DNA of 64,000 bases, taken from Ceratopteris richardii. Taxonomy: Eukaryota > Streptophyta > Polypodiopsida > Polypodiales > Pteridaceae. Under the pieces are notes generated by a model. It was not told where the DNA came from. It ran no database searches and saw nothing but the letters and a program-made list of their open reading frames with translations. Of the stretch, positions 22,501 through 30,200 are shown piece after piece (position 1 is the first letter of the stretch; each line of letters opens with the position of its first letter). The DNA is taken from NCBI GenBank assembly GCA_020310875.1, contig CM035407.1, forward strand, positions 68,513,158 through 68,577,157, read 5' to 3'. Both the position numbers and the translations under genes were made by a program.

Positions 22501-25500
22501 TGATCTACGCAGTAAAGAAGTTCAGGCACTACTTGTTGGCCAACAAATTCAAGTTCTTTACAGATCATCAAGCCTTATTGTACCTAGTCAACAAACCATG
22601 TAACACGGGACGATTGATACGTTGGTTTCTATTACTCATGGAGTACGATTTTGAAGTGGTAGTCAGGAAAGGAAAGACACATCTTAGAGCTGACCACCTT
22701 TCAAGATTAACATCAGGAGAAGCTCCTCAAGGAGTAATGGATGATCTACCAGATGCATATTTTTTTAATCTTGAGATAGCACCAGAATGGGCTAAGCCTA
22801 TAGTCCCTATTCTCACTTATGGACCCAAGAATCCTAGGTTAAAGATCAAAGAAGGAGAGATTACCAAATCTCAGAGATACCAAATCTTAGCAGGAAGCAT
22901 ATATAAACAGGATAATCAAAAGATTCTTGCTTGTTGTGTAGATGAATCAGAACATGCGAATTGGTTGCAATTAGCACACGTAGGTGCACTAAAGCAACAT
23001 CATTCAAAACATCGAACATTACAGACTCTGCAAAGACTAGGAGTATATTGGCCTACGATGGAAGCAGACGTCTACAAGCTGTGTAAAGAATGCTATGGTT
23101 GTTGTGAAAGACCACCAGTGGAGCATGCTACTTTATATCACGTGTCTCTCACACCAGACTGGAGTGAACCTTTAGTGACATACTTGAGGACAAAAACCTT
23201 CCCTCAAGGCATGACCTTAGCTCGACAACGCAGTCTAGAGCAGGAAGCTCAAGATTATTCACTTATTGGCGATAATCTATACAAAAGAGGACGAGATGGA
23301 TATCTAAGACAATGTGTTCATGAAAGCGATTATCTGAGCATACTAGAGACTGCACACCAAGGTGTTGCAGGAGGTCATTTTGGACCTGATAGGATAATCA
23401 AAGCCATCCTCTTCGCAGGATTATGGTGGCCCACTCTTCACATGGATGCTCATACCTATGTAAAGAGATGTGATGTGTGCCAAAGAACTCAGTTTCCTAC
23501 TCGCAGAGATGAAATGCCATTGAAACCCATGATGGGCGGACGTGCATTTTCTAAGTGGGGCATAGACTTTGTAGGACCCATTAACCCCCCTGCAAAAGGT
23601 ACACATGCGGAATACATTATTGTTGCCACAGATTATCTTACGAAATGGGTAGAGGCAAAAGCCACGAAAAAGAATGATGCACACACAACTGCAAAATTCT
23701 TATTTGAAAATGTCTTTACAAGATATGGATTGCCTATTGAGTTAGTGAGCGATCGAGGAACTCACTTTCTAAACCAAGTCATTGAATATTTGTTACAGGA
23801 TTTTATGGTGATTCACAAGAAATCCGCACCATATCATCCTCAGGCCAATGGTCAGGCTGAAAGCACTAATAAGATCCTTTGTAATGTACTGACGAAACTC
23901 GTGAACAACAAACGTTCAGATTGGGACAAACAGTTACACCACGCTGTTTGGGCATATCGAGTGGCCTACAAGACCGTACTCAATGCAACTCCCTTTCAGA
24001 TGGTTTTTGGTCAGAATGCAGTGCTTCCTTTGGACTTCTTGATACCGACCCTTAAGGTTGCACAAGAACATCAGTGGACCAGCCATGAATTATCAACAAG
24101 AATAATGGACTTGGAACGATTAGGAGAAACCAGGCTAAAGGCAGCAGCAGGAATATATGCAGCGAAGAAGCGACAGAAAGCATATTTTGATGCACATGTG
24201 AAAGATAAAGGCCTAAAAGAAGGAGATTTAGTTCTAGTATATACGCTGAAACAACATGCACGGAAGTTAGAAAAGCGAGGTTATGGACCTATGATCATTA
24301 ACAGACTCTCGACAAGTGGAGCAGTACAGTTAGCCACCTTAGAAGGAAACATAATGCCTAATTATATTAGTGGCTGTAGAGTCAGGTTATATCAGGAACC
24401 TCTTACGGAGGATATGCTTAGACGACTCACGTTGGCAAAGAAGCGTAAGGAGGAAGAAAATAGAATACGAGCTGAAGCTCAGGCAGAAGCCATAGAACGC
24501 ATTAAACGCATGAAGTTAAGAAGACAAGGACTAGGGAGAGAACATTATAACTATCTGGAAACAACACCCAGATATCCCATGGCTATGTGTGAGGTAAAGT
24601 CACAAACTCATCCTAGCATAGTGGACAGGAGACCATTCATTACAGTCAGGTTAGAGCACGGTAACCCTTGCCAAGAGCTCAGGGCTTTAATTGATTCAGG
24701 TGCTGCGACTAGTGTGATTAGATGGTCCCACTATAAGGATTCAGGAATAGAAATGCGGCCAATTGAGGCATACCTCATAGGGCTAGGAGGCATGGAAACC
24801 CCTTGCATGGGTGAGGTGGACCTTCCTATCCTCATTAAGGATGTAACCATGACAGCGAAGCTACTAGTGTGCCATGATGACGACCTGATAGAACCCCTAA
24901 TCCTTGGCCAAGATTGGCTATACGATCACTCAGTGGACCTAAATCTTAGACAAGGCTCCTTACAAATTGGAACTTTAGAACCGAAGCGAATGATACCGCT
25001 TGACTTCCCTAATGGCATTCCGACTGACGGTTGTGACCCTAGACCCTATGAAACACATGCGACGGAAGACTGGAAGATCTTGAATCAGATCAATCACACT
25101 ACGTCTACACCAACCCATTCGGGTTCGGCTATGGACAGTTGTCTATCAGAAGGACGACAGGAGATCTTTCCTGGGACTTCCTGCAAACTAGAAGAGACAG
25201 CTACCCAACCGCTAGGGCAGATGGGCACAATCAGCGGTCAGGTGGGTTGCATCAGCGGCCAAACGAGCACACCACCCTGCGGTGCTCATCCTTCCAAACT
25301 TGTTGCGGACTGGCCTAGATTAAAGTTAAAGAACGCATCACTTCCTAATGGGCAGGTCACGCAAGTGTTGGATCTCCCTTCTTTTCCAAAGCAGAGTGTC
25401 CAAAGGACCTCTCAAACTCAACCACGAAGGAGTCGACCACAACAGAGGAACCAAGATCGACGACACCACCAGATAAGGCAAAGACGGCAGCAGTATCAAC

Positions 25501-26000
25501 ATCATAGAACCAGCGGCACGAGACAAATATGGGTGCCAAAAGGACAGCAACCACAGCCTATCAGCAACACTGCAGAAGAGAGCAGGACAAAGTTTCAACA
25601 AAAGCAGAGTCAGCAGACAAAGTCCTCTCGATCTTCTTCTACAAGCATCAATACTCGACAAATTTGGATCGCCAAGAAATATCTTACCCATAGACCCACA
25701 CCCACGCAGATTTGGGTACCCAAACAATGTATTATATCTCAACCCTCAAGCCATGTAATATATACCCCTCAGAAACCTTTTCACCCTTCAAAACCACCAA
25801 ACCCGATACCGCTTTTTGTTCCTCAGCAGAAACCCACCACCCACTCAAAGACTCTTTGGAAATGGATACCGAAGCCTGTCCAACCGTCTTCCCCTAACCC
25901 ATTGTCTAACTACCCCCCGACTAACATACAACCTTGTGATAAATCACTAACCTTTAAACCTTGTATAAATTCACCCACCATCATCACACGTCACTCATAA
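16569..26000 (+). CDS. gag-pol: Element B gag-pol polyprotein (Gag, PR1, RT, RNase H, double H2C2, integrase, PR2, tail)
   Basis: 3143 codons in one frame without stop or shift. The ATG at 16569 gives the shared start MNLRSG. Domains by residue: Gag core 330-500; knuckles CX2CX3HX4C at 549, 746 and 776, with a degenerate one at 575; aspartic protease 1, DSGAG at 1213 and ILGRPF; conserved spacer; RT from about 1600 with YVDD 1785-1788; RNase H acidic residues D1931, E near 1975 and D1999; H2C2 module 1 (H2137, CX2C ending 2178); H2C2 module 2 (H2263, CDVC); integrase D2333, D2395, E2431 (D,D-35-E); protease 2, DSGAA at 2709 and LILGQDW near 2779; basic tail with IWVPK, IWIAK, IWVPK and WIPK at about 2984-3100. 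It makes the capsid and all enzymes for copying and integrating the element. A second protease after integrase is unusual. Gag:Pol ratio control is not visible. Confidence 0.95.
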   Translation: MNLRSGKHIGKSDRRSLRSSEASVRTTARSWAQQLNTSYPYESSDTSGSEMAFSTHRPEEGSNVAYLEKPEGPYRTQLEFLRTNRLGARIYEDGLQRQVVQMHNPDQPIGLERPVVKFERDTYIDKEGTMYILSTQPNNTNEFGVIQLETETKSQGKEPLEEPRTPRGKSVLTRVLIPEWIPQDNRSIELMVNKETDEAFWRYRKEHPSEVGIITIYEFKDPDTPGKVVYLDETSERVFVVPDHARNTYTWRGELVFPPSRMNMNTSQPGAGTSSALGNQREKNKERPEVSFTHSIGRDRTTTDRQRDHGIPGGRDDFPLPRPREHTRMLRPTQLVKSMKNYFDGTGDPYDHVAEFKQVLRAEQVEDMFTQYNAFGLTLKNTALTWFQPLQQRQFRDIHHLLESFITEFSKSGIRHDTSSLIHSFKQTPQETVRLAGRRFRQYVERCPMQELPSQAKQVSLFLDGLLSSKLRSYVYLKEPRTLEQCVRICIDIEDNLGDELELSKVYKDSDCSSLASTKLSSSIEDLAEKVAQKLGVSSKPRGLPNKRCYTCGGDHMANVCPNAPQPQANPSGQYCTIERRYTNHTAQDCPYNKQTVRQNYPQAYQQPGRYQGHYNAQPHYYRPPQNYPYQAQQRPQPVLAQQPPPPANVITVKYAAAEENLSRALVPSSPLITESDPTSKSFDSTHVDSPPAYYTESPEHVETYHYDSPPVEPSWEPDYAHVMYTNPNPRPQLRQQRPQGPRGPCFRCQGDHFIKDCPHPPIAGQSQYYNIQGFCAVCGKEHIIKDCPKNPVNASNVTPINVIGIVNNADGSNLTYVPIQAITRAQTLLQSQQLNQEKVAGTSEVAESSSKKTKSWKDSRERIKRKWSKKITELEGSLKESRAKIQELTSQELNQENPAQTSGSVLAEPIPENLDMMFRAYQARLKEGPQVAEMSKNYPRADLEIERTKLCMKMVELAQALFEASRYLNWSNMAKPELHFQGLMERLEHLIESKEKKDQHRNPIVPETQERNAPSLSQVPNTESQDNLSSIHRYSHEFLREIQEEKWRKEQGTHPPIQEIDDLQEQFPQDIPSIYDDVEEEQLSEHTGFESNSLQELPQFTGPWEAKSINMRAPTIIVRNEESVIPRNTEVIKNTKVQCNLTLEELLKVKPELWKHVANQFPELATTPSRIGSHNKVPEIPVEKIGDVSEGEEGNTYLPITHQGYTTKAILDSGAGVAIATTALWKRWGKPALKPTRMKLQMADGHIEKPLGLLEGISLTTCGVEFEHTFAICDFSKNHAYEMILGRPFMRQLQIVQDWGTNSLYLQHLGVTTKVNLKDYSHRDVPPIQWNTIHKTPVETESVHSLESDPSWLHEDTHLWMCKVAKQEEERLEARTLGAEQHPRTLQDPAYAPVIFPDEEFEPHGWAEILATMDVAINEEQWTPHCDEDGYDISIFTIEPIMCDAILEECEPNTDAFEDASDFDLESIIMDPPFASEEEYFFEVETHPQRHEEITNEVRLATEVTTKSEGKKRKKKETMTEKEESLFEVPENFKKYEIEDRRIMVRMPNRKANDGQVYDNREKTKKIIVAIEGEEEKCTYIGHDLTADEEEELVALLREYRDVFAWSYKDLKGVDPDICSHRIPMTPEAKPTKQKPYTYNDNYAAKIKEEIDRLIEAGFIYEIEHTEWVSPIVVVPKKNGKLRVCINLKKVNAATIRDSYPLPITEHLLERVAGKEVYSFLDGFSGYNQVAIAPEDQHKTAFATEWGIFAFRVMPFGLTNAPATFQRLMCHVFKEFLRKSLEVYVDDICAHSNVRQTHIPELRQIFDKCREYQVCLNPEKCVFMVRQGKILGHIVSKNGISTDEEKVKVIAELPRPTNVKEVQAFMGHCGYYRRFIHMYAIIAKPLYSLLTNFEWTEECENSFNELKRRLCSAPILTTPDWNKPFHVHVDASNYAIGCVLAQPTSEGNIDLPIAYASRQLNAAERNYTTTEREGLGMIYAVKKFRHYLLANKFKFFTDHQALLYLVNKPCNTGRLIRWFLLLMEYDFEVVVRKGKTHLRADHLSRLTSGEAPQGVMDDLPDAYFFNLEIAPEWAKPIVPILTYGPKNPRLKIKEGEITKSQRYQILAGSIYKQDNQKILACCVDESEHANWLQLAHVGALKQHHSKHRTLQTLQRLGVYWPTMEADVYKLCKECYGCCERPPVEHATLYHVSLTPDWSEPLVTYLRTKTFPQGMTLARQRSLEQEAQDYSLIGDNLYKRGRDGYLRQCVHESDYLSILETAHQGVAGGHFGPDRIIKAILFAGLWWPTLHMDAHTYVKRCDVCQRTQFPTRRDEMPLKPMMGGRAFSKWGIDFVGPINPPAKGTHAEYIIVATDYLTKWVEAKATKKNDAHTTAKFLFENVFTRYGLPIELVSDRGTHFLNQVIEYLLQDFMVIHKKSAPYHPQANGQAESTNKILCNVLTKLVNNKRSDWDKQLHHAVWAYRVAYKTVLNATPFQMVFGQNAVLPLDFLIPTLKVAQEHQWTSHELSTRIMDLERLGETRLKAAAGIYAAKKRQKAYFDAHVKDKGLKEGDLVLVYTLKQHARKLEKRGYGPMIINRLSTSGAVQLATLEGNIMPNYISGCRVRLYQEPLTEDMLRRLTLAKKRKEEENRIRAEAQAEAIERIKRMKLRRQGLGREHYNYLETTPRYPMAMCEVKSQTHPSIVDRRPFITVRLEHGNPCQELRALIDSGAATSVIRWSHYKDSGIEMRPIEAYLIGLGGMETPCMGEVDLPILIKDVTMTAKLLVCHDDDLIEPLILGQDWLYDHSVDLNLRQGSLQIGTLEPKRMIPLDFPNGIPTDGCDPRPYETHATEDWKILNQINHTTSTPTHSGSAMDSCLSEGRQEIFPGTSCKLEETATQPLGQMGTISGQVGCISGQTSTPPCGAHPSKLVADWPRLKLKNASLPNGQVTQVLDLPSFPKQSVQRTSQTQPRRSRPQQRNQDRRHHQIRQRRQQYQHHRTSGTRQIWVPKGQQPQPISNTAEESRTKFQQKQSQQTKSSRSSSTSINTRQIWIAKKYLTHRPTPTQIWVPKQCIISQPSSHVIYTPQKPFHPSKPPNPIPLFVPQQKPTTHSKTLWKWIPKPVQPSSPNPLSNYPPTNIQPCDKSLTFKPCINSPTIITRHS

Positions 26001-26177
26001 TCTAATCTCATCCAGGAATGTATGCATAATCTGAAACGTGTAGGTGTCTAGAGACCTGCACTAGTGCTGCAAGAAGCATTACATCCATCACATCACAGCA
26101 CTTGGCTACACGGGTTACGCATCAGTTATGGAAAGGGATTGCGGTCTCACTTTATTGGGATCCTAATTAATTTCCAT

Positions 26178-26203
26178 GCTAATGTGTTAATCTTTTGTAG
26201 CAG
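26178..26203 (+). promoter_or_regulatory. Branch point and 3' splice site before element B ORF2
   Basis: GCTAATG (26178-26184), a T-rich stretch TCTTTTG, then TAGCAG ending at 26203, 26 bases before the ORF2 ATG. C has the same GCTAATGTG, pyrimidines and CTAGCAG; A has TACTAAT and TGCAG. The non-coding stretch 26001-26177 holds nothing else I recognise. Confidence 0.6.
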
Positions 26204-26229
26204 ATCTTTCTCATAGCGCACCAGTCATT

Positions 26230-27297
26230 ATGCAAACCGACGAAGGACCATCAGGAGCAGGCCCCAGCGTAGCTGCGGTGCCCCTCAACGTGTTACGAGC
26301 AGAATCCCACCCGACTGCTCCACCGCCAGAATTCCAAGGATTTCCAGGGCCCATGCCAATCGATAACCCACCTATGGGCTACACAGAAAAGATACACCGT
26401 AACTCTCACTGGTTTCAAGGACTTGCAGGACCCTTGGCGGACGCAGATTTTATATTTGAATCCAATTTGACGTTTGATGACCGCACTTGGGGAAAATACC
26501 AATTCTTCTCCAGAGAGTTCGAAGCCCTACAGAACACCCAGGACTTAACTCACGTTTGGGCCAGAGCCGGCTTCACGGAGTATTTCAGTGATCCTCTGCC
26601 CAAACCCGACTTTTATAGGTGTTATTATTTAATCACTACGTTGCGGGCCTCAGAGAATAAGGATATCCCAGGAACTTTTATTTTGCCCTCTTTAGTGGAC
26701 GATCCACCTTACAAAAGGTTTTACCTCTCAAAGGATTTAATCAGAGCTGCCATCAAGATTCATGGCACCCACACGCCCACAGATCGAGAAAGATTAATTC
26801 CGGACCCTATGAAACGTGGGGATGTCACTAAGTGGGAGGAGATCTCAGCAATTACACCTGAGCTGTCAAAGCCGCTACGGATATGCATGCAACATTTTGC
26901 ATTCCCCGCTCAGGACAGATTCACCATGCCACATAAAAGAATATGGTTTGGATTATACTTAGCTTGTACTGGACCTCAGACTGTCGATCTGGCGAGCTGG
27001 ATCATTGATCAAATGTATTTGGCACAACAAAGATGGGAACGCAAGAAAGTGCTTAATGGATGTTGTGCGCTCACAAGAATTGTTTATATGTGCTTGGCCT
27101 ATGATTTGCCAATTGAACGTGCATTAACAGGAGAAGAGCTGAAGGCATTCAAAGGAACGACGAAGAAAGCCAGGAAGCCCAGCCGAGCACGGGCAGGTAA
27201 GCGCATGAGAGGCACCATTCCTTGCCTCCAAGTGCCAGAGTCACCATCACCACAACCCTCCCCAGCACAATCACCGACAGAAGCCGCTCCCATGTAA
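26230..27297 (+). CDS. Element B ORF2: conserved extra protein
   Basis: 355 residues from ATG 26230. The core (about residues 50-310) is shared with A and C: NSHWFQGLAGPL, YFSDPLPKPDFYRCYYL, HFAFPAQDRF, KKVLNGCCALTRIVY and KRMRGTIPC. The C-terminus is Ser/Pro rich. No signal peptide, membrane segment, known catalytic motif or zinc finger is visible; it looks helical. It ends in TAA (27295-27297), but the same frame is open before and after, up to 30729, so ORF2 and ORF3 are one frame split by a single stop. C is fused here (TVPPFTIRIPRSG against APM-stop-PIRIRLSR). It may be related to proteins after pol in Athila-type elements. Function unknown. Confidence 0.75.
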   Translation: MQTDEGPSGAGPSVAAVPLNVLRAESHPTAPPPEFQGFPGPMPIDNPPMGYTEKIHRNSHWFQGLAGPLADADFIFESNLTFDDRTWGKYQFFSREFEALQNTQDLTHVWARAGFTEYFSDPLPKPDFYRCYYLITTLRASENKDIPGTFILPSLVDDPPYKRFYLSKDLIRAAIKIHGTHTPTDRERLIPDPMKRGDVTKWEEISAITPELSKPLRICMQHFAFPAQDRFTMPHKRIWFGLYLACTGPQTVDLASWIIDQMYLAQQRWERKKVLNGCCALTRIVYMCLAYDLPIERALTGEELKAFKGTTKKARKPSRARAGKRMRGTIPCLQVPESPSPQPSPAQSPTEAAPM

Positions 27298-30200
27298 CCT
27301 ATTCGCATAAGGTTGTCTAGACCAGTGGTCACGGAGGGCACTACTAGTACCGTTGCACCTCAGGCAGCTGCAACCACAGAACCCACCACCACGACAGCAG
27401 AAGCTCCCACCACTATTGGTGCGGAAGCCTTTTCTTTCCCATTACCACACATGGAGGCAGAACCAATAAACACAACATTCGATTTTGAGATGCCGGATGC
27501 ATTCTCAAATGAGTTCCAGTTTTCAGAAGGACAGTTCTTTTCTCAAGAATATGAAAGACCTAGCTACCCTGCCACACCTAGGGATCAGCCACAAGGACAG
27601 GTCGTATCCAGCTCTGATGATGAAAGAACAGCCACAGATGACGATGAAGGTGATGACGAAGCCAGCCAGGGCACGCATGATTCCCCAGAACAAGAACAGA
27701 CAGATGGCCAAGGCCAACAAACCGATGCACACGGTGACACCAGTACGCATGAAGAGGAGACTTTCGAAGCAGCAGCTTACACGCTGGCAATCAAGAAATT
27801 ATATCGCACAATGGAGAAAGTCTGGGCACGAAAGAAATTGACTGACGAAGAGAGCCAAAACATAATCGAACAGGAACTCATCTCCGGAGGGTTTGAAGAA
27901 GTGTACATCAGAGGGTTCAGAGAACTGGTCCAATCCATTGGCCCGGTTGAAGCACTGAGATATTTACAAAGGAAGCCACTACCCCAATATGACCCTCGCA
28001 GAGTTCGCCTGTTATCGAAGCCCGGTGAATATATTCGAGTTCCGGTAGGTCCTCAATCATTCCACCAAGCGCAAGATGCACGCCTACGTCAGGAAAGATC
28101 CATCACCGAAGAAGCTACCCTAGTCGACTCCCCACCACATACTACCGTTGTACATACTACCACTATCCTTGAAATAACATCCACACCATCTACTCCTCTC
28201 TCACCTCATGTTTCACCAACCCATCCTGTATCCCCCGCACACCCACCTGCTCCTCCCACATCCACACCAGTCCACGGCAACATAGACACAGCCTTTACCC
28301 TGCCCATTCATGCCACCATGACCGCACCCACCCCACCTCACCTCCGCGTTAACCCCTTCATCCCTTCATCCTTCCCATCTTTTCCCCCACCTTTAAGATA
28401 CCCTTTCACCTTCCTAACCCCACTAACCTTCTCACCAGTTTCACCTCCCCAACCCACTATAACGCCTATTTCCCCTTTTCACCAAGCTACTCCAGCCATC
28501 CCCCCTGTAAATTATCCCTCAACCTTTGTAAATCCCGTATTTACACCAGCACCAGCACCCAGTGTAACACCCATATTCACGGTCACCGCACTAGACACGT
28601 CCAGTGACATGGACATCTCACCACCCACCGCACCAGCACCCACTCCACTCGCAGCACCATCATATTTAGGTACATCACAATTTTCCACAATCACCACTGC
28701 ATCCACCTTCCCAACCCCATTCCCCATTCCCGCTGCATCTACTTCCACTGCATCCTCACTTAGCACTCCATTACTATTATCACCAACCATAGACACTGCA
28801 CTTCAACAAATGTTCACATGCATGACACAAGTACGAGATGAGTTTGCATCTCTTGGCAACAATTATCAACAGCTGCAGAGGACGACAAATGAATTACAGT
28901 CGCAGCTTAATTCATTATCAATCGAGAATGCCTCTTTAAATACGCGATACCAGGAATTACGCGAGGCATATCACAAATTGGAGCTAGAAAGAGAAGAAAA
29001 GACCAAGGAAGCCACTGCTGACTTGGATAATTTATTAAGAGCCCAGACAGTCCGCAATGCAACGCTAACACGAAACATGGGCTTACTAAGAAGACACCTA
29101 GCCGCAGCAAAAGAGGAGAACCAGAGACTCCAAGAACAGAATAGAGAGAATTTAGAAGCGGCATTGGACCATCCAGAACAACCATTAAGTCCTAGCAGGT
29201 TCAAGGCAATCCCATCCGAATCGATGCGGATGTTGTTAGATGACCATGTTCGACTGCTAGAGGACTATGATCGAATGAACGAAGAGCATCAGAAGCTAAA
29301 AGAAGATCACAAGTTACTACAGCTCAGAGAACTGGCACCACAACAACTACCAGTGGCAGCAGAAGTACCAGAACCTGTGGACCCCTCTCCTGAACTCATA
29401 GAGGAACTCAACGCACTACGGGCCCAGGTAACCACTCTCCAATCACGCATAGATGTATACGAAGCACCACCACGGCCTGACTCCCCACCGGAGATCCCAG
29501 CTGACGACGAGAACATAACCATTCCGGTGGAGGAAACGTTTGAAGAAGCATACGAGCCCATACCCATCCCAGGCGGACAAGTCACGGCCGAAGGCCAGAT
29601 GACCTACGAACTTCCGACCCCCGCATGGATGAAAACTGTTGAGGAAATAGGAACAACGCACTCAGCTAGAGTCGAGGCCCAGCTACATGCAATGGCCATG
29701 ATCGAAGAAAGAATTTTGCAATCTCCCTACTTTGCTCAATTGGCCCCACGCAGGTACATATCTGGGCATGAACTTCAATACAAACCATACTTCATGCTAA
29801 TGGCCGAATACCAGCTGGCCATAGAGAAGCGAACTGGCAAGAAGCCCTCACATGCAACTCAATTTGAGCCTGAAGACTTGCCACTGGATGCGCAACAAGG
29901 CACTATTTATCAACCAGATTGGCGTACACGTCTTTTACAAGAGTACCCTGAAATGATGAGCACATGGGTTAAGGCACCTTTACATTTAAAGTATAATCCG
30001 TGCTGGGGACCAGTACCACGACGCCGCTCCTGGACTGCCTTTGCTATCAAAGTACAAAACAATAAGCAGTGCCAAGACTGGCTGAACTACCCATATTTCA
30101 GGCCACCTACAGGACCACCGACAATTGGCTACATGATGGCAACGATTCGTCACTGGCTTCCTCGCTTGAGATATATGGATGATATAGCAGCGCATATGAC

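Noticed and set aside
22690..22980. Second (archaeal-type) RNase H as in Tat/Ogre elements
   Set aside because: The stretch between RNase H and integrase has no second DED set; it holds a linker and the extra H2C2 module.
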